Source of the DNA: Saccharibacillus deserti
Lineage (GTDB): Bacteria; Bacillota; Bacilli; Paenibacillales; Paenibacillaceae
DNA: 64,000 bases
Direction: 5' to 3'
Assembly: GCF_013618475.1 (NCBI RefSeq)
Contig: NZ_JABJVN010000003.1
Location: 124,001 to 188,000 of the forward strand
The position numbers and the translations under genes are program-made. Numbering within the stretch: the first letter of the stretch is position 1; the number at the start of each line of letters is the position of its first letter. Of this stretch, positions 31,987 through 41,318 are shown one piece after another. The notes beneath the pieces are model-generated. The model searched no databases, was not told where the DNA came from, and saw nothing but the letters and a program-made list of their open reading frames with translations.

Positions 31987-34677
31987 GTGGGGGACTTGGA
32001 CAAGAAAGGGCTTCGCAGAGGCCGATTGACGCTGTTTATGGGAGCGGCACCCGGGTCGGGCAAGACTCAGGCCATGCTGCGGGCGGCTGCGCGGGAAGCG
32101 GCCTCCGGCGCATCGGTAAGCTGCGCGGTTTCCGGAGCGGAAGCGCAGTACCCCGATACGCAGGCGCTGCTGCGGGAGGCGGGTCTTCCGGATGCGCCGC
32201 AGCGCGGGGGCGACCTGGATGTGGAGACGCTGCTGGACGACAAGCCGGGGCTTGTCGTCGTGGATCGGCTGGAAGCGCGCAATTCCAAACGGGCGCTGCG
32301 CGTCAAGAGGTATATGGATGTGGAGACGCTGCTGCTGAACGGAATCGACGTCTACGCCGCGCTGAATATCGGTCATGTGGAAAGTCTGAACGCATTGGCG
32401 AGCCGGATCTGCGGGCGTCTCCTGACGGAAACGGTGCCCGATGCGTTCGTCGAACAGGCGGATGTGCTGCGGATCGCGGATGCGCCGCCGGAAGAAATGA
32501 AGCGCCGCAGTATCGCGCCTCCCTGCGGGGAAGAAGAACTGTTCGCGCTTCGGGAAATGCTGTTTCGTTTCGCGGCCGAGCGGATGGACAGCCGGCTCGA
32601 CGCTTACCTGCACGGCCGCGAGGGCGATTCGCCGGAGCCGTGGCCCGTGGCGGAGAAAGTCATGGTTGCGGTAGGAAGCGGCCCGTCGACGGCTGAACTG
32701 CTGCGGATCGGACGCCGGACCGCCGCGGCGCTCAAAACGTCGTGGATCGCGGTCTACGTGAAAAAGCCCGAGCGGCCCCTCGGCTTATCTTCTTCCCTTC
32801 AAGGCGACCCCGAGCGCAACTTGAGGCTTGCCGAAGAATTGGGCGCGGAAGTATTCGTACGCGACGGACGCAGCGTGAGCGGAGAACTGCTGCATTTCGC
32901 GGAACGCCAGCATATCCGGCAGATCATCGTCGGAGAAACGCTGAGGCCGCGCTTCGGGCTGCGGCTGCGCCGGACGCTCGCCGAAGAGCTGCTTCGAGGC
33001 AGCCGGGGCATCCAGATCCGCGTCGTGCCGGCAGCCGCGAACGCGGAACCGCCGCAGACGGACCGGCGGAGAACGAAGCTTCCGCCCGGCGGGCGGCCCG
33101 GCTGGGCGCCCTACGTGCTGATCACGCTGATGACGGCGCTGATGACCGCGATTATGCTCCGGTACGCGCCGATGCTGGAGATCGTGAACATCGCGCTGAT
33201 CTATCTGTTTCCGGTGCTGCTGTTCGCGGTATACGGAGGGCTGGGTCCGTCGCTGTTTGCGGCCGGAGCGAGCGTGCTGGCGCTCGATTTTTTCTTCGTC
33301 GCGCCGCAGCTGAGTTTTACCGTGTCGGATCTGCGTTATCTGATCTCGTTCGGCGTCTATCTGTCGGTGGCTGCGCTGACGTCGAGCCTTGCCGGCCGGC
33401 TCAAACAGCAGCTGCTGCAGGCGCGTCAGCGCGAAGAGCACACGGCTTCGCTGTACGCGTTCAGCCGCCAGATCGGAGCGGTCTCCGACGTCTCTTCCCT
33501 GCTGGACGGCATGACGCGCCAGCTGTCGCAGACGATCGGGGCCGAGACGTCCGTCTATTTGCCGGACGAGGACGGCCGTCTGCGCCGCGTGCACGCTTCG
33601 GCGGGCTTCTCCGACCACGGAGACGGCGAAGAACGCGCCCGGGAAGAAGAAGTGGTAGCGGGGATGGTCTTCGAAGACGGGGAAGCCGCCGGTCGGGGAT
33701 CGGATACGCTGCGCGAACTGCCGGGCCGCTACATGCCGCTGCGGACCGAAGCGCGGACATACGGCGTGCTGGCCGTGCGGCTGCCCAAGCAGGGCGGAAA
33801 CGGCACTTCGCTGACCGGCGAACAGCAGCGGCTGCTCGAAGCGCTGTGCGACCTGGCGGCTGCGGCCATTGCCCGGTTCAAGCTGGCCGAAGAAGCCAGA
33901 CTGGCGCATCTGACGGCCGAATCGGAACGTCTGCGTACCGCCATTCTGGATTCGGTGTCGCACGAGCTGCGGACGCCGCTTGCGACGATCGTCGGCTCGG
34001 CGACGGGATTGCTCGACAACGACGACCTTTTTTCGCGGGAAGACCGGATGGAACTGCTTACGACGATCCGGGGCGGCGCGATGCGCATGAACTGGCTCGT
34101 GCAGAATCTGCTGGGCATGGTGCGGCTGGAGAGCGGCATGCTGACGCTGCGCCGGGAATGGTGCGACGTGCAGGATCTGATCGGGGTGGCGCTCTCGCAA
34201 ATTCGCGATATTCGCGGAAGCCGGCAGCTGTCGCTGCGTATTCCGGACGACCTTCCGATGGTGCGGGGCGACGAAGTGCTGCTGGAGCAGGTGCTCGGCA
34301 ACGTCCTCGGCAATGCGATCAAATACGGCCCGGACGGCAGCACGATCGGCATCGAAGCGCGGACGCAGGGCGGCATGCTGATCCTGTCCGTTTCGGACGA
34401 AGGACCGGGGATTCCGGAAGGAGAGCGGCAGCGGATTTTCGAGAAATTTTACCGGTCCGATTCGACCAGGCATGTCGCGGGAACGGGCCTGGGTCTGGCG
34501 ATCTGCAAAGGCATCGTCGATCTGCACGAAGGTACGATATCCGCGGAGCCAAGAACGGACGGCAGAGCCGGGACGATCGTCGCGATTCGGCTGCCTGCCG
34601 CGGCTGCGCCGAAACTGCCGGATGCGGAGCATGACTTTCGGCCCGGCTCAGAGAGGGGAATGAGCGATGACGAATGA
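31987..34677 (+). CDS. kdpD: Osmosensitive K+ channel sensor histidine kinase KdpD
   Basis: 896 aa from a GTG at 31987 with GGGAGAG upstream. Domains: KdpD sensor (about 12-175) with Walker A GAAPGSGKT (19-27), UspA (about 222-348), four membrane helices (about 373-470, DUF4118), GAF-like (about 500-630), HisKA with His659 in SVSHELRTPLATI, and HATPase (NAIKYGP, DEGPGIPEGE, GTGLGLAICKG). The sensor domain is degenerate: DRLEARN (93-99) replaces the usual DELAHTN, and it is shortened. The kinase-less double-sensor protein encoded across the divergent region keeps the canonical version. KdpD phosphorylates KdpE, whose gene overlaps its 3' end by 11 bases. Confidence 0.93.
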   Translation: MGDLDKKGLRRGRLTLFMGAAPGSGKTQAMLRAAAREAASGASVSCAVSGAEAQYPDTQALLREAGLPDAPQRGGDLDVETLLDDKPGLVVVDRLEARNSKRALRVKRYMDVETLLLNGIDVYAALNIGHVESLNALASRICGRLLTETVPDAFVEQADVLRIADAPPEEMKRRSIAPPCGEEELFALREMLFRFAAERMDSRLDAYLHGREGDSPEPWPVAEKVMVAVGSGPSTAELLRIGRRTAAALKTSWIAVYVKKPERPLGLSSSLQGDPERNLRLAEELGAEVFVRDGRSVSGELLHFAERQHIRQIIVGETLRPRFGLRLRRTLAEELLRGSRGIQIRVVPAAANAEPPQTDRRRTKLPPGGRPGWAPYVLITLMTALMTAIMLRYAPMLEIVNIALIYLFPVLLFAVYGGLGPSLFAAGASVLALDFFFVAPQLSFTVSDLRYLISFGVYLSVAALTSSLAGRLKQQLLQARQREEHTASLYAFSRQIGAVSDVSSLLDGMTRQLSQTIGAETSVYLPDEDGRLRRVHASAGFSDHGDGEERAREEEVVAGMVFEDGEAAGRGSDTLRELPGRYMPLRTEARTYGVLAVRLPKQGGNGTSLTGEQQRLLEALCDLAAAAIARFKLAEEARLAHLTAESERLRTAILDSVSHELRTPLATIVGSATGLLDNDDLFSREDRMELLTTIRGGAMRMNWLVQNLLGMVRLESGMLTLRREWCDVQDLIGVALSQIRDIRGSRQLSLRIPDDLPMVRGDEVLLEQVLGNVLGNAIKYGPDGSTIGIEARTQGGMLILSVSDEGPGIPEGERQRIFEKFYRSDSTRHVAGTGLGLAICKGIVDLHEGTISAEPRTDGRAGTIVAIRLPAAAAPKLPDAEHDFRPGSERGMSDDE

Positions 34678-35371
34678 GAACGGAGCGGGGACGCGCATCC
34701 TGATCGTGGACGACGAACCCCAGATCCGCAAGCTGCTTCGGGTGACGCTGGCGGCGCACGGTTATGCGGTGCATGAAGCGGGAACGGGGGAAGAAGGCGT
34801 GCTGCAGGCGTCGATGCATGCTCCCGAGCTGATCGTCTTGGATCTGGGTCTGCCGGACCTGGCCGGGATGCAGGTATTGGAACGCATCCGGGAATGGTCG
34901 GGCGTTCCGGTCATCGTGCTTACGGCCAAAGACCGGGAAGAAGACAAGATCGCCGCGCTGGATGCGGGAGCCGACGATTACGTAACCAAGCCGTTCGGGA
35001 TGGGCGAGCTGGTCGCGCGGATCCGCGTCGCGCTGCGCCATACGGTCAAGTCGGCGGAGGAGCCGGTTATTCGCAGCGGAAACCTGGCAATCGACCTGGC
35101 GCAGCGGATCGTCGAGCTGAACGGCGAACGAATCAAGCTGACGCCGACCGAATACGACCTGCTCAAGGCGCTGGCGTCCCATGCGGGCAAAGTCGTGACC
35201 CAGCGCCAGCTGCTGCAGCAGGTATGGGGCAGCCGGCACGACGAAGGCGACAGCCATTATCTGCGGATCTACATTGGGCATCTGCGCAAGAAGCTGGAGG
35301 AAGACCCGTCCCAGCCGGAGCTGATCGTAACTGAACCGGGAGTCGGATACCGTTTTCTTATCCGGGAATGA
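34667..35371 (+). CDS. kdpE: Response regulator KdpE
   Basis: 234 aa, OmpR-type. The receiver domain has ILIVDDEPQIRKLLR (acidic pocket), LIVLDLGLPDLAG with the phosphorylated Asp near residue 60, VIVLTAKD and DDYVTKPFG with the conserved Lys. The C-terminal winged helix has LTPTEYDLLKALASHAGKVV, YLRIYIGHLRKKLE and EPGVGYRF. It would activate kdpFABC under low K+ or osmotic stress. It is coupled to kdpD by an 11-base overlap. No terminator is seen before the next gene. Confidence 0.95.
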   Translation: MTNENGAGTRILIVDDEPQIRKLLRVTLAAHGYAVHEAGTGEEGVLQASMHAPELIVLDLGLPDLAGMQVLERIREWSGVPVIVLTAKDREEDKIAALDAGADDYVTKPFGMGELVARIRVALRHTVKSAEEPVIRSGNLAIDLAQRIVELNGERIKLTPTEYDLLKALASHAGKVVTQRQLLQQVWGSRHDEGDSHYLRIYIGHLRKKLEEDPSQPELIVTEPGVGYRFLIRE

Positions 35372-35428
35372 TATGCTAGAGAAACGTTTCACCGCTTAAA
35401 TTAGCAATACGGAATAGGGTGATGGGGC

Positions 35429-35890
35429 TTGGACGCTTTGGATGTAAAGATTCTGAGATTGCTGCAGCAAAATGCACGCATGAACGTAACTTCTCTGTCG
35501 AACGAATTGTCGCTGAGCCGTCCGAGTGTAGCCGAAAGGCTGCACCGGCTCGAAGAACGCGGAGTCATTGAAGGGTACACCGCAAGAGTATCGCCGCAGG
35601 CAGTCGGTCGGGATACCCAGTTGGTGATCCAGATTGCCGATCTGCGCGTAACCCCGCAGCAGTTTGAGCAGTGGGCGCAGACCCAGGAAGACATTGTCGA
35701 GTGCCATCGGGTAACGGGGCATGCCAGTCACTTTATCCAGGCTGCCGTTGTCGGTACGCCGGGCCTGCGCGAGCTGGTCGACCGGCTGATGGACTTCGGT
35801 ACCGTGCAGACTTCCGTCGTGCTGTCGTCGCCGGTCGCTTATCGGCCGATGCTTCCGCCGGATGCTTCGCAGATTGAACAAAGCCGTTAG
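35429..35890 (+). CDS. Lrp/AsnC-family transcriptional regulator
   Basis: 153 aa from a TTG at 35429 (AGGGTGAT upstream); start MDALDVKILRLLQQNAR is the classic Lrp opening. The helix-turn-helix NVTSLSNELSLSRPSVAERL and RLEERGVIEGYTARVSP are followed by the RAM domain (VECHRVTGHASHFIQAAVVG), which binds amino acids and drives octamer assembly. The target is unknown. It lies 57 bases after kdpE and may be read from the same transcript, but its family role is amino-acid metabolism. Confidence 0.9.
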   Translation: MDALDVKILRLLQQNARMNVTSLSNELSLSRPSVAERLHRLEERGVIEGYTARVSPQAVGRDTQLVIQIADLRVTPQQFEQWAQTQEDIVECHRVTGHASHFIQAAVVGTPGLRELVDRLMDFGTVQTSVVLSSPVAYRPMLPPDASQIEQSR

Positions 35891-35932
35891 GATTCAATGG
35901 GAATAGGTAGAAAGATGTGCCGCAGGACTGCG

Positions 35933-36012
35933 AAAAAACCGGCAGCCGCGTTTCGGGAATACCGTTCTGTTCAAGAATCGGAATTCTTCAAAACGCGCGC
36001 TGCCGGTTTTTT
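35933..36012. terminator. Long-stem terminator after the Lrp gene
   Basis: Outer arms AAAAAACCGGCAGC (from 35933) and GCTGCCGGTTTTTT (to 36012) enclose a second inner hairpin (around 35969-35990, TTCAAGAAT with ATTCTTCAA-type pairing). Confidence 0.85.
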
Positions 36013-36136
36013 GCGCTGCGGTTTTCTTTTTATCCGCAGTCATGCGTTTGCCGGATCTTTCCGGCCTTGGGGAAACGGTATGATACACTAATAGAGTCGA
36101 AACGATACGGAACACTTGAGAATGCGGGGGATCGCG

Positions 36137-36970
36137 ATGAAATTGCTGACATTGAATGCCCATTCGTGGCACGAAGAGAACCAGTTGGAGAAGATCGGCC
36201 AACTGGCCGAATTTATCGAGCGGCGGGGATTCGATGCCGTCGCGCTGCAGGAAATCAACCAGCCTATGAACGGTGCGCCGGCCTCCGGCCCGCTCATGGA
36301 GCGGTACACGGAAGGAGAAGAAGGCGTGGTCATTCGCGAAGGGCATTTTGTGCTGGCGATTCTGGAACGCCTGACGACCCCTTATTACTGGACCTGGATT
36401 CCGGCGCACGCCACATTCGGACGCTACGACGAAGGGCTGGCCGTACTGAGCCGGATGCCGATCACGGAAGCGTTCTGTGCCCGGGTATCGGCGCTGGAAG
36501 AGTACGATAATCATAAGACCCGGCGTCTGCTTGTCGTGCGGACGTCGGAGCAGGCGCAGGCGGACCGGCCGTTCTGGCTGGCAAGCGGACACTACGGCTG
36601 GTGGAACGACGGGATCGAACCTTTCCGCGGGCAGTGGGACCGGACAGAAGAAGTTCTGGCGGAACTTCGGGCCGGCAGCGAACCGCTGTATCTGCTCGGC
36701 GATCTGAACAACGTGGCGCAGATCCGCGGCGAAGGCTACGATTACGTCATGGAGCGCGGCTGGTGCGACCTGCACACGGCGGCCGCGGAAAAGGATGAAG
36801 GCTCGACCGTGCTCAAAGCGATCGCCGGCTGGTCCGACAACGAACGCCCGCTGCGGATCGACTATATCCTGTCGAGCGCTCCGGTCGCCGCGAAGAAGTC
36901 TGAAGTCGTACTGGATGGGCGAAACGGCCCGGTGGTATCGGATCATTTCGGGGTGGCGGCGGAACTGTAA
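36137..36970 (+). CDS. Endonuclease/exonuclease/phosphatase family protein
   Basis: 277 aa from the ATG at 36137 (GCGGGGGAT upstream). The EEP fold is shown by LLTLNAHSWHEENQ (first metal-site Asn), VALQEINQ (catalytic Glu), WLASGHYGWWND (catalytic His), LYLLGDLNNVAQ (Asp-Asn pair), RIDYILSS and VSDHFGVAAEL (terminal Asp-His). All catalytic residues are there. Substrates in this family include DNA, phosphoinositides and sphingomyelin; lack of a signal peptide argues for a cytoplasmic phosphodiesterase. Monocistronic, with terminators on both sides. Confidence 0.88.
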   Translation: MKLLTLNAHSWHEENQLEKIGQLAEFIERRGFDAVALQEINQPMNGAPASGPLMERYTEGEEGVVIREGHFVLAILERLTTPYYWTWIPAHATFGRYDEGLAVLSRMPITEAFCARVSALEEYDNHKTRRLLVVRTSEQAQADRPFWLASGHYGWWNDGIEPFRGQWDRTEEVLAELRAGSEPLYLLGDLNNVAQIRGEGYDYVMERGWCDLHTAAAEKDEGSTVLKAIAGWSDNERPLRIDYILSSAPVAAKKSEVVLDGRNGPVVSDHFGVAAEL

Positions 36971-37072
36971 GGAATCCGGCCCGGAGGAGCGAAAGGCGGC
37001 TTCGGGGAGAATCGGACTGCCGTAGTGTTTTCCGGCCGGCGCTTCCGATTTACGGCATCATCAGTCTCGAAC

Positions 37073-37120
37073 AAAAAAGCCCCCGGCAGTGGACAAGAAT
37101 CCGCGATGCCGGGGGTTTTT
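37073..37120. terminator. Bidirectional terminator
   Basis: A6, stem GCCCCCGGCA/TGCCGGGGG, T5; shared by the EEP gene and the converging GNAT gene. Confidence 0.92.
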
Positions 37121-37189
37121 GGCGTAATCAAAAACGGAGTGCAGGTCGATCCGATCCCGATTCGACCCCGCAAGGGGCCGTGGCTTCGG

Positions 37190-37630
37190 TCAGGCTTTCG
37201 GCCGGCTCGGCCGGTACATCCCGACCGAAGCCGGGGCCGTGTCGATAAAACCGAAATGACGGTACAGCGCGTCGGCCGGCGTATCGGCGATCAGGCTGAC
37301 GAACGAGCCGGGAGGCACGTTGTCTTCCAGATACCGCTCGATTTCCGCCATGACGCGTCGGCCGAGGCCGCGGCGCTGCATGGACGGGTGAACGACGATA
37401 TCGGAGACGATATAGGCGCAGCCGCCGTCGCCGAGTACGCGTCCCATCCCGACAAGCCGGCCGCTTTTTTCGCGCAGGGTGACGGCAAACAGGGAATTGG
37501 GCAGGCCGTTTCGTGCCGCTTCCGGCGTTCGGGTGCTCATGCCCGCCGCGACGCGAAGTTCGATATATTCGTCGGGCTGGGGAACCTCGTACGCGAGGAT
37601 GGGTTCAGACAGATGTTCCGATTGAGTCAT
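37190..37630 (-). CDS. GNAT family N-acetyltransferase
   Basis: 146 aa, ATG after ATAAGGAGCCTTATCCC. The acetyl-CoA site is DIVVHPSMQRRGLGRRVMAEI (Q/RxxGxG), preceded by GRLVGMGRVLGDGG and followed by ADALYRHFGF. This is the PF13508/PF13673-like branch. Substrate unknown. Monocistronic. Confidence 0.88.
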   Translation of the reverse strand: MTQSEHLSEPILAYEVPQPDEYIELRVAAGMSTRTPEAARNGLPNSLFAVTLREKSGRLVGMGRVLGDGGCAYIVSDIVVHPSMQRRGLGRRVMAEIERYLEDNVPPGSFVSLIADTPADALYRHFGFIDTAPASVGMYRPSRPKA

Positions 37631-38033
37631 GGGATAAGGCTCCTTATGTCGGGATTGGGCTAAAGATCGGCAGACAGGTACGGGAATGAATAGGGATAAG
37701 GAATCGTTCAGCCAAGAGCCGAGAGATCCGTAAAAGTTGTCGGGATGAACGCTTTTTCAGGGAAATTCGATCCGGTACGCAAAAAAGTGATCATTTTGCT
37801 CGCATTTTTGCCGATTTCCTTAATGTTTGAACTTTTTCGAGCGAAAAATTGATCAAAACGACAACATTTCGTATGAAAAAGACATTCTAACCTGAAAATG
37901 TGGTCGAAATGCACACATTTGCGAATTCGGGCCGGGCGGATACGAATCGGCGGATCAAGAAACGTAAGCGCTTGGCTGGATAATCCGCCGCAGGGCTTTT
38001 TTTCGCAGTATAGCCGGTTGTTCGCAGCCCCGG
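37631..38033. other. 403-bp intergenic region with an AT-rich repeat-like segment
   Basis: No gene I can support. From 37736 to 37930 the sequence is much richer in A and T than its surroundings and contains GTTGTCG at 37736-37742 and its inverse CGACAAC at 37859-37865. TGATCA occurs twice inside (about 37788 and 37850), each next to a GCTCG or CGAGC motif in opposite orientation, so the segment can fold on itself. A minus-strand frame crosses it but has no proper start and continues as a shadow of the SNF2 gene. Confidence 0.55.
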
Positions 38034-41000
38034 TCAGCCCTGACGCAGCGTGAACAGATCGCGCAGCGCGTTGTCGGACAGCTCGGTGATCCAGCCTTCG
38101 GAGCCGGCGATGACGCTGTCGCTGAGCTGCTGCTTGCTCTCCAGCATATCGTCGATCCGCTCTTCCAGCGTGCCGATCGAGATGAACTTGTGGACCTGGA
38201 CATCCTTGGTCTGGCCCATCCGGTACGCCCGGTCGGTCGCCTGGTTCTCGACGGCCGGGTTCCACCAGCGGTCGACGTGGAAGACGTGGTTGGCCGCCGT
38301 AAGGTTGAGGCCGACGCCGCCCGCTTTAAGCGATAGGATGAAGACGGCCGTCGTCTCGCCGGCGGGCTGATCCTGAGCCTGAAACTGCTCGATCATGCGC
38401 TCGCGCATCGTTCTTGGCGTGCTGCCGTTCAGATAGAGCACGTTCTCGCCGAGTTCTTCGCTCAGGACGCGCTGCATCATTTCGCCCATGCCGATGTACT
38501 GGGTGAAGATCAGGCAGCGTTCGCCTTCGGCCCGCAGTTCTTTGACCATGGCTACGAGCCGCGACAGCTTGGCCGACTGCTCGATCAGCGTATCGAGATC
38601 CGGCGCTTCTTCCGGCTCGGAAGCGGTCGATTCGCCCGCGGTCAGCGCGGGATGGTCGCACAGCCGCTTGAGCTGCGTCAGCGCGGAGAGGATCGCGCCT
38701 TTGCGCTTCATGCCTTCAAGCTGCGGCATTTCTTTGAGCAGCTGCTTGACGACCTGCTCGTACAGGACGCTCTGCTCCGGGGTGAGATGGATATACGTCT
38801 TCATCTCGTTTTTCTCCGGCAGATCGAGCTGGATATTCGGGTCTTTCTTTTTGCGGCGCAGCATGAACGGCTTGACCAGCTTCTGCAGCTCGCCGATTTT
38901 TTCTTCGTTTTGCTCTTTCTCGATCGGATTGGCAAACCGGTCCTGGAACGCTTTGGGCCCGCCGAGATAGCCGGGCACCATGAAGTCGTAGATCGACCAC
39001 AGCTCGGACAGCCGGTTCTCGATCGGCGTGCCGGTCAGCGCGATCTTGTGCAGCGCGCGGAAGCTGCGGATCGCGGTGGACTGTTTGGTCTGCGCGTTCT
39101 TGATCGTCTGGGCTTCGTCGAGGCAGATGGTCAGCCAGTTGAAGCCGCGCAGCAGATCCTGGTCGAGCGCGGACGTCGCGTAGGACGTCAGGATGACGTC
39201 GGCGTCCGAAGCCGCCGCGGCGAACGCTTCGCCGGTCCGGCGTCCGCTGCCGTAGTGCAGCATGACGCGAAGTTCCGGCGCGAAGCGGGCGATCTCCTTC
39301 TGCCAGTTGCCCAGCAGGGACGTCGGGCAGATGATCAGGGAGGCTTCGAGCGGATAGGAACCCGGACGGATGATGCCATCGTCCTTAGGGAGCCAGCCGG
39401 AAGCGGCCGGCCCGGCCGAAGCGGAGCGCGGCTGCGCCGCGCCGGTGCCGCGAACTTCTGCGGCGGACGGCGTCCGGGCATCCGCATAGGCGCCGGAAGC
39501 CGCCGTGCCGGACGCTTCGCGTCCCGGCGGCTGCCCCGCTGCGGCCGGTGTGCCGCCGCGCGGCGAACGTCCGGCCGCGAATTCCGCGGCGCGGCTCTCT
39601 TTGACATGCAGCAGATAGGCGATCAGCTGCACGGTCTTGCCGAGGCCCATATCGTCGGCCAGGCAGGCGCCGAGGCCAAGCCGGCGCAGGAAAGCCAGCC
39701 AGCCGAAGCCTTCGCGCTGGTAGTTCCGCAGCTGCGCGTGCAGCCCTTTGGGCAGATCGATCTCCGGCCAGGCGTCTTTTTGGCCGAGCTGGTCGATCAG
39801 CGACGCCAAATGGCCGGTCAGCTGCACTTCGATCTCCAGCCGCGCGTTCGCGTCGGCTTTGGCGCGTTCTTCCGCTTCGCCGTCTTCTTCGGCTTTTTTG
39901 AGCAGCTGCAGCTGAAGGATATCCTGGAACGACAAGCCGCGGGACTTGTCCAGCCCGTTCATGGCGCGGCTGATCTGCGTCAGCAGCACCGGGTCGAGCG
40001 CGACCCATTCGCCGCGGAACTGCACGAGCCGCTCGTTGCGGGCTGCAAGTTCCAGATATTCTTCTTCGCTGAATTCCGCGTCGCCGATCGCGATGCGCCA
40101 ATCGAAGTTCAGGACGGAATCGAGTCCGAAGACGGACTTGCCGCCCTTCTTCTTCTCGTCGCCGCCTTCTTCTTCCTTGACCCGCGCCTTGAGCTTGGGC
40201 TTCTTCTTGCTCGCCGCCTGCCACCAGGCCGGCAGCAGCACCCGCCATCCGGCGTCCAGCAGCCGCGGGCTGTCCTTCGTCAGGAACTGCCAGGCTTCCG
40301 GCCCGCTCATCGTGCGGCACAGAATATCCGGACCCGGTGCCACGCGCGGCGTCGGCAGACCGGTCCGCAGGCTCTTGAGCCATTCCGCGCTTCGTTCGCG
40401 CACATATTTCTCCCAGGCCGAAGGCCATTTGCCGGCCGCAAGGCCCGAATCCGAGAGGGTGATCGGGACGAGCGACGTCTCGTCTTTCTTGCCTTGGAGG
40501 GCCAGTTCCAGCCTCCAGTTGGCCTGATCTTCGTCCGGTTCGAGGAACCGGACGACCGGACGCATCGGCATGGCGTCTTCGCGCCAGCCGACCGCGATCA
40601 GCCACGCGTCTTCGTCCAGTCCGGCCGCCGAAGCGCCGCGGTCGAACAGCTTCGGATGCTCGCGGCGCAGATCGAGCGCCGCCTGTTCCGAACCGTAGCG
40701 GCGCTGGAATACGGCCGCCGAATAGGCGGCGCGCAGCCCGGCCATGAACGATTCCTCGGCTTCGGCTTCTTCCTCGCCCCGTCCGCCGAACATCGCTTCT
40801 TCATAAGCTTCTTCGCTGCTCATTCCTTTGCGGGTTTCGCGTTCTCCCGCTTCGGCGCCCGCGGCGCGGATTCTGCCCCGGTCGAGCGCGGCCAATACCG
40901 AAGCGGGCCCGCGTTCCTTGAGCATATGCCGGTCCCATTTCCACTGCAATTTGCCCGAGCGGTACGCGCCGAAGTCCGGTTTGTACGCCCGCTTCGCGAT

Positions 41001-41318
41001 ACTTGCGGCAAGCGCGGGCGCGCTTTGCGCCAGCAGCTCCGCATCGCCTTCGAAGGTCCAGTCGACATGCTTCAGCAGCGGCCGGTCCGCGAAGAACGAC
41101 AGCACCATTTCCGCCGGCAGCAGCACCAGATCCATCTCGCCGCTGCTCTGGATCGTAAGTTCCGTGCCGTAGAACGATTCTTCGTGGCGGGCAAACAGCA
41201 GCTGTTTGAAATACAGCCCCGGCACGGCGCCGTAAGTCGGTTTGGTTCCGTAGAGCAGGGCATCGCCGTATTCGCTCAGCACGGCATGTACGGTAACGGT
41301 CTCCATCACTGCGTTCAT
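38034..41318 (-). CDS. SNF2-family DEAD/DEAH ATPase (RapA/HepA-like)
   Basis: 1094 aa from the ATG at 41318, which overlaps the TGA of the upstream SWIM gene (ATGA). The C-terminal half is the SNF2 motor: LADDMGLGKTVQLIAYLL (motif I, near residue 556), LIICPTSLLGNWQKE (Ia), LDEAQTIKN (II, near 734), ALTGTPIENRLSELW (III), then the helicase-C half GVGLNLTAANHVFHVDRWWNPAVENQATDRAYRMGQ. The N-terminal half is the bacterial SNF2-associated region. Between motifs I and Ia there is a Gly/Ala/Ser/Pro-rich insert of about 65 residues (575-642). Predicted DNA translocase acting on chromatin or RNA polymerase complexes. Confidence 0.9.
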   Translation of the reverse strand: MNAVMETVTVHAVLSEYGDALLYGTKPTYGAVPGLYFKQLLFARHEESFYGTELTIQSSGEMDLVLLPAEMVLSFFADRPLLKHVDWTFEGDAELLAQSAPALAASIAKRAYKPDFGAYRSGKLQWKWDRHMLKERGPASVLAALDRGRIRAAGAEAGERETRKGMSSEEAYEEAMFGGRGEEEAEAEESFMAGLRAAYSAAVFQRRYGSEQAALDLRREHPKLFDRGASAAGLDEDAWLIAVGWREDAMPMRPVVRFLEPDEDQANWRLELALQGKKDETSLVPITLSDSGLAAGKWPSAWEKYVRERSAEWLKSLRTGLPTPRVAPGPDILCRTMSGPEAWQFLTKDSPRLLDAGWRVLLPAWWQAASKKKPKLKARVKEEEGGDEKKKGGKSVFGLDSVLNFDWRIAIGDAEFSEEEYLELAARNERLVQFRGEWVALDPVLLTQISRAMNGLDKSRGLSFQDILQLQLLKKAEEDGEAEERAKADANARLEIEVQLTGHLASLIDQLGQKDAWPEIDLPKGLHAQLRNYQREGFGWLAFLRRLGLGACLADDMGLGKTVQLIAYLLHVKESRAAEFAAGRSPRGGTPAAAGQPPGREASGTAASGAYADARTPSAAEVRGTGAAQPRSASAGPAASGWLPKDDGIIRPGSYPLEASLIICPTSLLGNWQKEIARFAPELRVMLHYGSGRRTGEAFAAAASDADVILTSYATSALDQDLLRGFNWLTICLDEAQTIKNAQTKQSTAIRSFRALHKIALTGTPIENRLSELWSIYDFMVPGYLGGPKAFQDRFANPIEKEQNEEKIGELQKLVKPFMLRRKKKDPNIQLDLPEKNEMKTYIHLTPEQSVLYEQVVKQLLKEMPQLEGMKRKGAILSALTQLKRLCDHPALTAGESTASEPEEAPDLDTLIEQSAKLSRLVAMVKELRAEGERCLIFTQYIGMGEMMQRVLSEELGENVLYLNGSTPRTMRERMIEQFQAQDQPAGETTAVFILSLKAGGVGLNLTAANHVFHVDRWWNPAVENQATDRAYRMGQTKDVQVHKFISIGTLEERIDDMLESKQQLSDSVIAGSEGWITELSDNALRDLFTLRQG

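Noticed and set aside
37708-38265. 185-codon minus-strand frame downstream of the SNF2 gene
   Set aside because: Its first half is an alternative frame of the SNF2 gene and it has no ribosome-binding site; the second half crosses the AT-rich intergenic element.
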